A DNA stretch of 64,000 nucleotides from Seiridium cupressi. Its lineage: Eukaryota > Ascomycota > Sordariomycetes > Amphisphaeriales > Sporocadaceae. Of this stretch, positions 13,029 to 25,107 are shown one piece after another. The translations under genes and the position numbers were made by a program. The DNA is taken from NCBI GenBank assembly GCA_036674765.1, contig JARVKI010000014.1, forward strand, positions 1 to 64,000. Reading direction: 5' to 3'. Each line of letters starts with the position of its first letter. Within the stretch, counting starts at the first letter, position 1. The notes beneath the pieces were generated by a model. That model was not told the DNA's origin, did no database searches, and was given only the letters and a program-made list of their open reading frames with translations.

Positions 13029-14744
13029 TTAGAGGACAGCCGTCGAAACCATTAATTGGCAGTCACCTCTAATGTCCGTCCCACTGCCGCTTGACATGAA
13101 GAGAGCATTTCCACAAGAGAGGATGTTGTACCTCCCCTTAGCGGTCAAGGAGACATTGTTAGTCTGCCGGTCGACGCAACCTCGGACCTCGGCATAGGTG
13201 CCAGCAGCGATACCGGTGGCGACCGTAGACGGTGTCGCAATCTTTATTTGTACACTCGATGCTGTGGAGGTCACGTCGTAGTACGCCACCTGGGTCCCGC
13301 TGGCCAGTCCTAGGTAACCGCCGGCATTTAGTATCCACGTCGACGATGCTAGCAAAGTCGCTGACGGGTTTGAAATTGACGTCTGCCACGCAATCAATCC
13401 GTTCACCACATTCATGTAACGAGTCGTGCCGTCGGTATTAGGGGCCCGCACCCGGAAACTGATGCCCGTCGCCTGGCACGAAAGCGAAACCACGGACGTG
13501 GGCGTCGTCGTCGTCAACACAGTCACGGTCGAGGCTATCACGTCGGTCTGGGTGGTTGCAGTAGTCGCTGTAAGCGACTCGATGTCAATCTGCGTGGACG
13601 AGACCGTAGCCGTCTCGGAAACTACATCAGTTTGTGTACTGGACACAGTGGACCATGTCGTTGTAGCAGATGTGGGGATAGGCTCGGTGACTGTCTCTGT
13701 GGCTCCCGGGAGTGTAACGGTCAAGGTCTCGACGCCAAGATATTGGCAGGCCGATACGTATTCATCCCATGAACTGCACGCCGTTGCTGCGTAGTCCGGC
13801 AATGCCGGTGAAGCAGTCTCACGAGCCGCTAAACCGCGAGCCGTCACACCACCCAAGTAGTCGAAGGAAGTGGTGTTGACGGTGGTTGAAGCTGTGTCGG
13901 TGCTGGTCGTGGTAATAGTAGAGATTGTCTGCTCAGTGATAGTGTCTGTTTCGGTGGAAGCCGTGATGGTTGTGCTGGTTGTGAAGACCAGTGTCTCCGT
14001 AACGTCAGTGGTAGTCACTGTTTCAGTAAACAGTGTAAAATCCACGGTGCTCTCGAGTGCCGTCACAGTTTCTGTCTGAGTGACGGTACTGTGTTTTTCT
14101 TTCTTTAGAGTGATAACAAATTTAAACGAACGTTGATATTGGGCGCGTACCTGACAGGCGGTGTCAATGTGACAATCAATCTGGCCGAACAGTCGGCGTC
14201 GGCATTTTCGGTCTGCAAGGCAAGGGCTTTGAGCGGAAACTCAGTCAGCGCGTGTCGGTCGTGGTCTTTTGGTTTTCTTCATGATACCTTCTAAACACCG
14301 GTTACCAGTACTTGATGAACTAGGCTCGGTAGAAGCAGTTGTCGTTGTACTTGATTCAGTAGTGCTTGTCTCGGTAGTAGTACGAGCGGCGGATGTGGTA
14401 GATTCAGTGGCGCTCGACGATGAAGGCGCTGTGGCGCTGAAGCTAATCGTGCTTGCTTCGGAGCCAGGTGTCAGGGGAGTGTACGAGATGCTGAAAGAGG
14501 CATTTTGAGCAGAATACGACGATATAGCCGCGGTACTGATACTCGGAGAGCCAGAAGAATCGACTGTAGACGCAGTACTGCTCGCCGAAGTCATCACCGT
14601 GGAGATGTTATGCACATTGCTGTGAGAAGCGCTCGTCCCTTGGGTCATCGTCGGTGATAATTGAGATGAAGTAATGCGCCCACATGGCTTGGCGGCGCTG
14701 ATAGCCAAAAGTGTCGCGAAAACGACATGGCTTAGGCGAGGCAT
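13029..14744 (-). CDS. Secreted Ser/Thr-rich mucin-like cell-surface protein
   Basis: Three exons (14288-14744, 14151-14212, 13029-14102) with introns of 75 and 48 nt give 530 residues in one frame. The start MPRLSHVVFATLLAISAAKP is a clear signal peptide; the longer upstream frame lacks one and is not preferred. Residues 25-150 are Ser/Thr-rich and likely heavily O-glycosylated. The small second exon adds a cysteine-bearing segment (RCLEDRKCRRRLFGQIDC). Then come two runs of imperfect TETVT/TQTDV repeats either side of a cysteine-containing loop, and a C-terminal globular part of about 140 residues with four cysteines. No hydrophobic GPI-type tail is seen, so it is probably wall-associated or soluble. 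The exact function is unknown; the repeats resemble those of fungal adhesin-like wall proteins. Confidence 0.75.
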
Positions 14745-15104
14745 CTTGCACTGATTGCTAGGGAGAATAGGAACAAAAAAAGAGTCCCCAAAAGAACGAC
14801 TATCCCGCAACCAAGCAATACAGCGGAAGCAACAAAACAGGAATGTAAACAATGGTCACAGGAGAATTTGTAGTTAAGAGAAATACTGAAATTTACGCCG
14901 TTCAAGTTATATACTAGCACTAGTATAAGAATGGTCTAGATCTTGATAGAAAGGGGCTTAGGTGGCCCAATGCTAAAAGGTCTATGGCTTGAGCTGCGAC
15001 ATGTTAGCTCAATTAGGGGATCAATAGTCTATTTTCAGCCGCAACGATGCATTCCACGAGCCGGAAACCCCCTGTTTAGATCCTCGGCTATAGCTGAGCT
15101 AGCA
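14745..15104. promoter_or_regulatory. Upstream region of the Ser/Thr-rich gene
   Basis: Non-coding 5' region of the minus-strand secreted-protein gene. No motif can be assigned with confidence. Confidence 0.35.
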
Positions 15105-15745
15105 TCAATCGGGCTCTAGACCATGCTCTGTCGCCGCTGGGACAATTTCGCGCGCCAGGTTGCCGACCATATCACACAAGCCACACCTTATTTGGCAAAT
15201 TCTGCTGAGGCAAGGCCGCGTGTCTGGAAATACTACCCGGAAATGAATGTTATTTCGAACTAGAGCACGTTGTGGCGCGGCGGTATGGCGCACCGCCATA
15301 CTAAAGGCCGTAAGGCTTCTTTCCCTAGCCATCAGTGGTTCCAACGTTGATAGGCCGAGTTCTAGCATGTGGTCCGTGAGGGATGATACGAGGTATTTGA
15401 GAAGAACGTGCATTGTCGCCGGGTGTAACGGCTGAATCTTTGCAGTGCTTTGATCATCTTTTATTACAGTTGAAGTGTCGTTGCCATTACTCCAATGCCT
15501 ACTTTTATCCGGTGCTTAATGGCGTAATTATTTAGACGCTTATTTCCTAATATCCTCCTACCAGTGCTCGAGGACGAGGCCGCCCAGACTTAAACCTCTC
15601 GTAGTATTCCGCCATATGCTCCCATGACCAACTTGAACTTCCAGCTAACTGTGCCCAAGCATCATGCATCGAGCTATGCGGATATAGAAGGGCTATGAGA
15701 ATTATCGCACCGCTTCCACCTATCATGAGCTGGGTAGGGTCGTGC
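15105..15745 (-). pseudogene. GMC oxidoreductase relic
   Basis: Fragment of a flavin-dependent glucose-methanol-choline type oxidoreductase on the minus strand. Between about 15745 and 15560 one frame reads LMIGGSGAII, then SSMHDAWAQLAG and SWSWEHMAEYYERF, which match the conserved LGGSSAIN...DAWAxLGNPGWSWxxMxPYYxR(F/S) region after the FAD-binding part. It ends at a stop near 15555. A further open stretch at 15105-15413 lies on the same strand but its relation to GMC proteins is unclear. The N-terminal GxGxxG dinucleotide-binding motif and the C-terminal catalytic His region were not found. Confidence 0.6.
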
Positions 15746-16136
15746 GGGCGACTGTCTAAACCCTACGCTGAGGAAACATTAATAAGTTTGATATGGGGAG
15801 ATTATTGCATCTATCCCGTTATCATGATAATTCCTAGAAAGGGAGGGATGGATATGATTGGCCGACGTACCAGTGAAGCAGATTACTCAATTTAGTGGAC
15901 ACTTCGTGCCAATATTCTATAGAATGCGGCGAACCTCCTCGACAGAAGTGCAGCTTGAGGAACAAGACGGGATGCGGAGGGCCCAATCATTCACTCCTAC
16001 AATCTACCGGGCTCGGGTGATCCCCGAAACATGCTTCGTGTAACATGCGACGTCTTTTCTTGAGGAGAATTTTGGCCCTGGCAATCAATCTCTGGAAATG
16101 AATCTGCAGTTACCATGATGGACTCCAACAGCCAAG
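15746..16136. other. Intergenic upstream of the TauD-like gene
   Basis: No gene recognised. Contains the 5' region of the plus-strand oxygenase. Two ATGs at 16115 and 16118 just upstream of the chosen start are out of frame with it and open only a short frame. Confidence 0.4.
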
Positions 16137-17243
16137 ATGGCCACATCAGCTCAAACCCAAAACGCTGAGTACAGCCCGAAGTCGTGGACAGCAGAGGATG
16201 CATATCGCGACAAACCTTGGATCCAGTATCTAAGCCATAAGGAACACGATGGATTCCAAAGCGCCCTCGAGCACGCCCTGAAAGTCAACAAGCCGTTTCT
16301 CGAGATGACGCAAGAGGACTATCCCTTGCCACCCGTTTCCCAACAGGCACTAAGATGTGCGTTGGCGACTGTGAAAGGCCGCCGGGGCATGTGTCTCATC
16401 AAAGGCTTCCCTACGGATAAATGGACAGAGTCTGAGATGCGTCTAGCTTACTGGGGCATAGGCTTGTACATGGGTGTGGCCCGGCCGCAGAATCGCGCAG
16501 GCGAGGTTATCGTTGACGTACGTGACGCCGGTGGTGGTTACAAGGTCAAGGGTGGGAGGGGCTACAACACAAACGCTGGACTGGACTTCCATCAAGTCTC
16601 TGTGGATGTCGTCGCACTGCTGTGCCGTCGGACGGCGGAGACGGGCGGGGCCAGTCAGGTCGTCAGCTCTATCGCTCTACGCGATCGCGTGGCGGCGCTT
16701 CGCCCGGGCCTCATACCTGTCCTACAAGCGAACAACTGGTACCATAGTCACCAAGGGGCCCAGGATCGGAGCCAATCTGGCTACCATCGATGCTCTATCT
16801 TGGATAATGATTACAGATTCTTCTGCGCACGTACGAACAGGAAGAATTCCAACGCAGCCCAGGAAGACTTCCCCGAGGTGCCAAAGTATACGCCCGAGCA
16901 AGTCGAAGCACTGTATTTGCTCGACAGGATCATTCCGTTGGAGGACTACTGCTATACGATGGAATTAGAGAGGGGGAATATACGGCTTCTGATTAGCTTC
17001 GTCACACTCCATTCACGGACGCCCTTTGAAGATCATGAGAACCCCGACAAGAAGCGCCATCTCATGCGCCTGTGGCTATCTGTCCCAGGCTCTCAGCCAC
17101 TTCCATCAGAATGGGCCGACTACTGGGGGGATGTTAGGGCTAATGCAGTCCGTGGTGGTTTGTGCGGGACTGCTATTACCTCCGAGTACTTGGCATATGA
17201 GAAACGCCAGGCGGGTGCATTTGAAATGCATTGCACTCACTGA
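16137..17243 (+). CDS. TauD/TfdA-like Fe(II)/2-oxoglutarate oxygenase, altered metal motif
   Basis: Single-exon 368-residue protein of the clavaminate-synthase-like, TauD/TfdA superfamily. Fungal members oxidise small molecules using Fe(II) and 2-oxoglutarate, often in metabolite clusters. The expected fold signposts are present: NAGLDFHQVSVDVVALLC (residues 146-163), the C-terminal LHSRTPFEDH with His292, and HLMRLWLS with the arginine (about 311) that normally holds 2-oxoglutarate. In the first motif the family normally has HxD; here His152 is followed by Gln-Val, so the metal-binding Asp is replaced by Val154. The gene has no stops and normal length, so this is a substitution rather than decay. 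It faces the terpene synthase tail to tail with 126 bp between them. It may tailor the terpene, or be a catalytically changed relative. Confidence 0.85.
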   Translation: MATSAQTQNAEYSPKSWTAEDAYRDKPWIQYLSHKEHDGFQSALEHALKVNKPFLEMTQEDYPLPPVSQQALRCALATVKGRRGMCLIKGFPTDKWTESEMRLAYWGIGLYMGVARPQNRAGEVIVDVRDAGGGYKVKGGRGYNTNAGLDFHQVSVDVVALLCRRTAETGGASQVVSSIALRDRVAALRPGLIPVLQANNWYHSHQGAQDRSQSGYHRCSILDNDYRFFCARTNRKNSNAAQEDFPEVPKYTPEQVEALYLLDRIIPLEDYCYTMELERGNIRLLISFVTLHSRTPFEDHENPDKKRHLMRLWLSVPGSQPLPSEWADYWGDVRANAVRGGLCGTAITSEYLAYEKRQAGAFEMHCTH

Positions 17244-17369
17244 GAGTAGTTCACTTGGGAAGCAATACTAATGCAAAGGTTTAACCGAACTGAGGACGCG
17301 TGTGTTTCAGACTTGGCATAATTCTCGTGACCCGCATCGAGCCCCCTAGGGCAGTTCGTCCTGCCGCGC

Positions 17370-19977
17370 TCATCCCTCTAATTCCAATCGTTTCTGCACC
17401 AACCTCAAGATCCAGTTCTTCGCTCCCACCTTGTCTTCGTACTGTGACAGTGTCTCATTTACGGAGTCCTGCAGGCCCATGGCCGTCTTCTTGGCGTACT
17501 CCAGTCCCCCAGTGGCTTTAATATCGTCCAGTGCAAGCTTGCGGATATCAAGTGGAAGGTCAGCGCTCGACTTTCGCTGCTGCAGAATACTCATCAAGCG
17601 GCCACGGTGGGGTGTCTTTGAACGAAGTGCATGGATGAGCGGCAGGGAGAGTTTCCCTTCGCTGATATCTTCAGCAAATCCTTTCTGCTGAGTGTACTGA
17701 GATAAATGGTCAGCCAGAGCTTCGCAGGTGACACCATACGACATACCTGGGCTGATTCGAGATTCTGGTAATCATCACGCGCCTGGAAGAAACGACCCAC
17801 GAGCTTCATGAGAAGACTAGTGTCGAGATCTTTATGTCTGGTAGCCTCAGAACGCATCAACTCGGCTAAGAGGATAAACAGTCCTCCAGTTTCTAGTGTA
17901 AATATGTTAGTATCGTTGGGTCATCAGAATCGAAGATACCCACTTCCATCTACCATCACGAAATATTCCTCCTCGGTAGGTATTTCCGTGTGATAGGTCC
18001 AGTAGAGGTCCATTCCTTGACCAATGTGACCTTCGATCATCCTTTCTATGAATATACGCACAGCGGCAGGAGAAAGAGACTCTGCAGCTCTCAAGGCTTT
18101 GAACATAAGAAGGTTGGCCGAGTTTATAGTCTGGTTGACTCCGAAGACCGTATGGGTCGCGGGAAGTCCCCGCCTCAGTGGAGAATTGTCTTCGATATCA
18201 TCTAGCCTGGAAGAAGGTCAGCGAGTGAAAGTCTTAACGACGCTGTGAGACGAACATCAGTGACGAGCTATGCAACAAGTTGACAATTTCACGAATGGTG
18301 GCAAGCGATCGTTCTGGAACTTGATACCACATCTCGAGGCCGTCTATTACCGAATTTCTCACCCCCTTCGAGGGCATCGACTCTAGGTAGTGTTGGGGTT
18401 GTAGGATTATCTGGGTTAGCGATCAGTGAGCTGTAACATCAACAGGGAGAACCGTACTGACCTCTTCGTATTGTGATAATGATAGAGCCTGCGTGATCTG
18501 GGATTGAACGAATTCTGGAGTCTCCGTCGGCTGACTCACTTGAGTAGTCATGACTATTGGCGGATAATCTTCGGTCTTGTCAACGAGCCCTCGCGCGTCC
18601 AAGAACTTTCGCTTTTTGAAAATGACATCAATCTTTCTCGCTGTTTTAGCAGCATTATGGGAGATCGGGTTACTGAGACTATCGGTGGCGCTATATTCCT
18701 TGTTGTCTGGATCTGCAGCGCGGAGAGCTGGGTATGCATCCTTGCCACCAAGTCGGTAACGGGCGGTCGTCATGCTCCACGCGAAATTGCCTGCAGTCAC
18801 ATGATCAAGTAGTTCCAGCCATTGCGATGTCTTGTCTGTAACATTGCCGCTGGCCAGAAATTCCTCTTTCGCCCTACAATACTTGTCTTCACGGGCCAGA
18901 ATTTCCTTTCGTAACATCCGTTTGCCTTCGATGGCGTCGACGGAATACCATCTCATGAAGAGAAAAACAGCATTCGCTATAACGCCGCTACCCCCGTTCG
19001 CCTGGTGGTTCTTCCATTCTTTCTCCCATGAGAAGTAGTCATTGACGAGGACCCAAGCGTCATAAGCTGCTGAAGTGATAGCTGCAGTCTTTTCTACTTC
19101 ATCGCCGTTCAAGGTGAAATCCATGGAAAAGCACAGGAGGCTCATGGTCCACCTGGAAGAAAGTATTAGCAGCTGCTGTTATATCGAAAGCCTGTAACTT
19201 GAATTCGAACTTACGGGCATCCTGCATCAACTACGCGGAAGATGAGATAGTCGTCAAGTTTGGTGAACTTCAACTCTCGGATCTGAACGAAAACATCCGA
19301 CATTTCCTTCCACAGACGAAGGCATTCTTTCCCCTGCACCTTATCGATGTCCATGAGCTCCACAGCCATCTTGGCTTGCAGCTGGCGTCTTCTCACGTGG
19401 TCCTTGGTGCCGGTGCCAACTTCTTCACCTAGAGTAAGACCCTCCGTGAGTTCTTTATTCGTCTCCCAAAGCTGTTACAGTTGTTAGGTAAAAGGCGGTC
19501 GATGGAAACAGGCTAGCACGGATTTCTCACTTTGGATTCGTCCTTGTTCTCGGCATACTCGATCACTGATAAATCCAAAATCAGCTTGAATGACGACTGC
19601 TAGTTCGAAGATGGGGGATCCCTACCATCGTCATGAATGTAGGCGTATTCAACCATATACGTAGTGAGCGCAAGTCGATCGGGGATAGCTTCACAGGCAC
19701 ACAAAGCGGTGAAGTTACCAACGACTGGATTTATGCAGCCCACGGCATAGCTCGTATGGTTCCTGTTGCGGATGGAATCAGCCCGAGCTGTCGCGCTGGA
19801 TCCGAGGAAGTCCACCTGGCATTGCCATGAGCCCGCATCAGCGAGATTGGCGTCGCGGTGGATCCGCGGCCTAAACCGACAAAAGTACTCATCTCCTTCG
19901 TAGGCAGAGCGTGGTAAAGGTATCGAATGCTGGATGAACGAGGTCGCGCTTGGCCTCGAGGATCTTTTACTCGCCAT
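17370..19977 (-). CDS. Bifunctional terpene synthase: class I cyclase fused to prenyl-diphosphate synthase
   Basis: Chimeric di- or sesterterpene synthase of the fusicoccadiene/ophiobolin-synthase type. The C-terminal domain makes a C20 or C25 diphosphate and the N-terminal domain cyclises it; cytosolic. Eight exons: 19626-19977, 19531-19565, 19215-19471, 18462-19152, 18256-18410, 17944-18206, 17747-17892, 17370-17696. The seven introns are 49-62 nt with GT/AG ends, and all phases agree, giving 741 residues. Cyclase domain: DDVIE at 116-120 (split by intron 1) and NDYFSWEKE at 252-260, an intact N/S/E metal triad. A Ser/Thr/Gln-containing linker ends near 445. Prenyltransferase domain: [10 protein letters not shown] near the start, [12 protein letters not shown] from 499 (intron 5 lies just before it), and [12 protein letters not shown] with DDYQN at 624-628. 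All catalytic motifs are present, so the enzyme should be active. Product ring system cannot be read from sequence. Confidence 0.93.
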
Positions 19978-21839
19978 TTCGATGCTTGCAATGAACAGTA
20001 TACCGGTCCAGGATAGATATGGCTCTACACCTTTTATAACCCGAAGCCTCTATACCCAACTCACATAGAGAAGGCAGTACTTGAATTACACAAACCAGCA
20101 TTCATTCCTGACTCGTGTCTTAAGAACGCCACAGCGGTTATACGAGAAGCCATCTAGGAGATATTGATACTAGGAGAGTATTTGGAAACTTTATTTAGCG
20201 AGATGATGATACTACGGCGTAGATAGATCTCAGTCACCGGAAGGCGATGCCGAGATGCGTAGTTGCCCTCAAGTAATGCGAATGAGGCAAACTGTTTCCA
20301 CAAATAGTTACACGATACGCAGGAGCGCTGAGGCCGCCATTCAAAATCCGTGTGCGGCAGTGGAGGATGAGGGCACCGGAAGCTGAGTTACCGATCAACA
20401 GACGGGACGGCCAAGAAGCAGCCCACCTGTCAATTGCATTACTTGGGACCGTGTCGAAGACTCCTATTAGAGGAACTGCGTATGCATTGGAACCTGATTG
20501 GATATCTTGTCCTGCTCATAATGTATAGGTAGTGTCAATAGTTTGGATATGCAAAGGCTGCATTGCGCTAGTCGAGCGGCTGTTCAGCCGTGCCGCAAGT
20601 GGAAAGAATGTCTCAAATCTTCTTGCCTTCTTACGATAACTGGTAGCCAATCAACTATCCTGAAGGCATGCTAGATCTTGTCACGATCTGGATCGGCGTG
20701 TAGGCTTTACTGCACCCGCACTTATTCCTGCCAATCAGTCCCTGTGCTTTCTGCCAGCAGCTGAAAGCTGCTGCAGGGCAATGCCGTCTCAAGGATCATC
20801 AGATCGCAGTGCTTTCGATCTCGTCTGCGGCCAGGCCCGAGCCAATCGGGTTAAACCATAGATCTCCATCCTCTAAGAACTACTCGGTGACATCCAAAAA
20901 CTTAATGCATGGCCGATGGCATGTCAAAGAAAAACCCACGAACTTTAAGCTCCCACGGTGGACACGGGTTTACCTTCACCGATATACGAAGGCTGAAGCA
21001 TTAGATATGCGCAATCCTAAGTGTAGCGGCTGGAAGAGGGACGGCAGGATGTGTGGCTTGATTCTATGTATCTAACTAATGTACATCTAGTGAAGGTGCT
21101 TGTGCCCGACAATAGTAGCCCTGTACCAGTATGCGGTGCCAGCTAGTGGCAAATTTGCAGCATGAATATGCTCAAATATGCGAGGCGGTTAGATGATCTA
21201 GAGTGTTGTTGTGAAAATTCAGTTTGAATCGGTTTCTTGGGAATTTTAGGTGTCGTAATGTTGTATTATCATTATCTATGATTCTCATAGGACGCAGGCC
21301 GCTAGGTGCGCTGCCGCCTATAGCCCCACTGTGACAGCCCGTGCATTTGCGGTCACCGATCGGCCGTGGTTCGATGACGTACGATTCACGATCTGCGGCA
21401 CAGTCTAGACCGTGGTGAAGAGACAAGGCTAATGCATGTCTTTGCTATCTGTCTCCTTCAGCACGAAGCAGGAAGAGACTGTTCATCAGGGTAGCTCGCT
21501 AAACAACAATGCATATCCCTAGTAGATGTAGATCCCCAAATTTCCCATATTATAGTCGAGCCTGGCCTGGAGTAGAGATTAGTGGCCCACGAAATTGAAA
21601 CATCTTTTTAAATGCCTATTTTCCTAGACTCTAGATGCATAATATGACTGATTTACGAGACTGAGTTTGTCGATTACACAGTGGAAAGACATATAGCCAA
21701 AACTGCCAATTAGCCCCCCAAAACATGTAGTCCCCAGAGAATCCTCCCAAGATACTAAGATACAATATAGCCCTATAGTGCCTTAGCTCATACTACAGCC
21801 TGGCCACGGTTAGTTGGGTCATTCTGTGCCATCCACCCC
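19978..21839. other. Intergenic upstream of the terpene synthase
   Basis: Contains the promoter side of the terpene synthase. A frame at 20809-21075 was inspected and not assigned to any family. Nothing else is recognised in this 1.9 kb. Confidence 0.45.
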
Positions 21840-23525
21840 ATCATACTCGACGCCTGCTTCCGAGCCGCCATCATGGGCGGGATAGCAGGTAACCTCGGTA
21901 CGCTCCGGGCTCTTCGTCCCGGTCTTTGGCGCCCCGTGTACCATTCAGATCTCTCAGGGAGGTGCTTGAAATCCCGATGTTCAGGACTGTAAGGCCCACA
22001 CCGTCATGGAGAAGACGGGCTTTCCCACCCGCAAAGTGGACTGCACACTCCGGAGACCGTGCGGCACGCCCGCCGTCGACATCAAGGACGTGAAGCTATC
22101 TCTGTACACTGGAAAGGCGCTGGCCGCGCCTCCATCTAGCATCTACATGCAACGCCACCCCTGCCTTCGAGTCCGCTGAAAATCTGATATTAGACGGGTA
22201 CACGCAGGCGCCGAGGGTCAACTCCATTAGTACATCGAGGAGTTCGGAGCCAAGCAGTCTCAGAATATGAAGGAGAACCAAGATCGACCTGTTTTTTGTG
22301 TCGTACTGGACCTGGCCGGGTACAATTACCCTAGGATGCGCGTTCTTGAGCTTGGAGGCGCATGCGACTGCGTGGCGAAGTAGCGTCTTGGGCTTTTTGG
22401 CAATGACACGGCGTTCCTCGTTGCCGGACTTGGGATTCGGGTGAGCTGACAGAGAATGGGAAGTTGTCGATTGAGCCGCCAGACCAGAAGGAACCGTACG
22501 ATGCTATCCTCGTTCCACATTTAAGTTGAGACAGCGTCGATACTAGCGAGTTGGGTAGTTGTGAAGAGATCGAATTGATACTGGCACGATGGTGAGCAGC
22601 ACTCGGTCTCCAAGACCCTATGGGGTCGGTGCTTAGTTTTACTCAACTCATTGATCTGCGAGCGAGGTATCGTACTCACTCGTAAAACGGCCGATATAGC
22701 CAGTGCCTGAAAGTCCACTGGTTTCATTGCTGTAGAACTACCGCACGATACTCTGCTTGCAGTGGCTGCTCCAACGACTGGACCGTCAGGCAGAGATGTG
22801 CTCATCGTGGTGAGTCGCCGTGTTTCCCGGTTGCGACCTGTTCTCTTCTGTTCTAGACATGATCGCCGAGGTTGGGTACCTACACGAGGGGCCGGAGATC
22901 GAGCTGATGCTACTGCGCAAGGGTATTCAGCCTCTCAACGAGGAAAAGTTCCTGCAGGTAATCGACTACGGTGTCCCAGGGCCCGGCGGCTCCTCAGACT
23001 TCGCGCAATGGGCTCCCATGACGGCAGAGGCTGGCCATATCCTGACGGATCTCGAGCCTTCGAGCATCCGCAAACTTGTCGAAGCCGGCTTCGATATCAA
23101 AAGCGGCACTATGCAGGATCTCGCACAGCGCTGTTGGCGGCATCGCTCTTGGCCGAACAGGCCGCTGATGGGGTCGGTTCCGGAGGCAATACGAGCCACC
23201 TTGCCGCGGCAGCCGAATGGGTCAAGGACGTGCCAGCCAAGGCCGTTAGAATGTTTACTTCCGTGGCTGATGCCCCCTCCATGCTGTAGGCAGTTTTGCT
23301 TCTCGCCAAGAAGCGCTTCAGCCACCTCATATTGATGTCGATTGACCAGCTCGACGACCATCGGCCGCTCCCATCCTTCGGAGTCGATAGCATGCTGACG
23401 GCAGAGTTCCGCATCTCGTTCTGGAACACATCCAAAGTCGACGTGCCTTATCTCGATTTTGCCACCCCGCAGAAAACATTGGTGAAACCTTGTTGGGCGT
23501 GTCGAAGGGAAATTGATTGCTAGCT
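21840..23525 (+). pseudogene. Highly reducing polyketide synthase relic (MT, KR and ACP remnants)
   Basis: Broken 3' part of a type I highly reducing PKS. Near 22320 the reading NYPRMRVLELGGACD matches the SAM-binding motif of the C-methyltransferase domain (usually NPRMRILEIGAGTG); it is followed by a stop and NDTAFL. From 22858 comes the end of a ketoreductase: MIAEVGYLHEGPEIE, LLRKGIQPLNEEKFLQVID and AGHILTDLEPSSIRKLVEAG, then GTMQD. A frame change near 23110 leads to RTALLAASLLAEQAA. Near 23296-23500 the carrier protein follows: KKRFSHLILMSIDQLDDHRP and FGVDSMLTAEFRISFWNT, with the phosphopantetheine serine kept in VDSM. KS and AT domains were not found, and little or nothing of DH and ER remains. 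Stops, frameshifts and internal deletions make it non-functional. Confidence 0.82.
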
Positions 23526-25107
23526 GGGAAGGCTAAAAGATCACCTCTTAATGATATGTTGATACAGGGAGGCGCAGGAGACCTCGGCCACGTGTATACA
23601 AATAAGCTTGAGCCAGCTGCCCGTGGCAGTCATAGCAGTCACTGCAGCCAGCCGCCCCCCAAATACGGACTATATCACCTAAATAAGGCCGACGCCTATC
23701 ATCAGGATGAGGGATTTGGGTGATCGACTCTTACTATATGGTCTTCAAAATATGCGCGAATTAATAATGCCATATATATTTGCTTTGAACACCAATGACG
23801 GGAATGGAATGATGATACAAACCTACAGTGTGGTCCTAGATCATATTTAGCCCGCATCGCAGTAGTAGCCTTCTACAGAGCTAACCAGCAACGCTCTAAC
23901 TATGTACATGATGTACACTTTGTAGGCACTGTGCTGCATGCGTTAGGCGTGACAGCCAAAAATCGCATCAACATCTTACTGCCAATTCGAGTATTCCCGA
24001 CGGAGAGTAACTAGGAGCTAGACTCCTCATTGAAAGTTTGCATGGGAGCATCGTTGAATACATTACATTGTAGACGAATATCAGCTTGCGCTAATGGAAC
24101 CTCATGTCGACCAATACTGCAGTTTCGAGGGACGGGACGATGTCAAAGTAGCCCCTGCACCGCAGCCTAGCTTCACACGATCGACGCCAATGAGCTTATC
24201 GCGCGTTCAAACCAATTCCCAATCGTAGGGGACACTGAAGACGATTTGTCAACGTTGAAGGCAAAGCTTAAGAGCCTAGTATAAACCTCCTACCAGTCTA
24301 GATCTAACTTACCCGCGGGAAAATGAGGAGTTCTGAACGACGGCGCACATTATGCCACCTATCTACAAGTCTAAAGCATGGAATCGTTACGTGGCGTAGT
24401 CCTCGAGTGCACGCTCTATGTACCACCGATTGACTCACTGACCGGCATTTACACAGCTAATCTTTTGCGACTTTTGTGACGACGCCCCGAGTGCCAAGAA
24501 GACAGACAGCCACACCCGAGCATGTGTCGCACGGCTGGTTTTGCCGTTGCAGCAATTTTCTGTGGAGGATCTTTTCTCGGTCTCCGAAGCTGGAGTCGGC
24601 TGCTAGCAGGCGAGGTGAAACTGGTAGCCCCAACGGTAATTTTAGCGGCCTGCCACTTGATGCAGTCACGTAGCCTACATGCAATAGGTCCACATTCGCC
24701 GTCGTAACCAATGTTCATTCAAGGCATGATGGATCATCAGAACATTTCGGGGTTAAGGGGGCCACCGCCTTATGAAGGGGTCAATTGGGACAGATCATCA
24801 AAACTGACCCTGTGCCACACTTGCGACGCGTTAGCTTATCGTCCCAGGGGCTTGGAACCCCGACGCGTAGCCCCACCCTTTTTCATTCTGTTTCATGAGC
24901 AAGCTGCACCGGAATACAACATTGCAATGACAGCACCGTGGTAGCTAACGCGCCGATCGACCTGGCGCACAAGCAGTACCACGGTAACTACATGTACCTG
25001 ACCTTGAAAGTTAGAGACGCTGGCAGTCTATCCATTCAAGGCAGGCCACGCACCATCCCGAAGCACTAAGCAAACGCTGCAGCTTACCTTGGACACCACT
25101 AGGCTGC
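23526..25107. other. Intergenic, no gene recognised
   Basis: Between the PKS relic and the transporter gene only short uninformative frames occur. The last 150 bp is presumably the transporter's promoter and leader. Confidence 0.5.

Noticed and set aside
13426..14079. Long valine-rich open frames on the plus strand
   Set aside because: Antisense shadows of the Thr-rich repeats in the minus-strand gene; composition follows from the ACN codons.
20809..21075. Frame with a stretch loosely like an Argonaute linker region (HGRWHVKEKP)
   Set aside because: One short resemblance only; no PAZ or PIWI motifs in any frame nearby.
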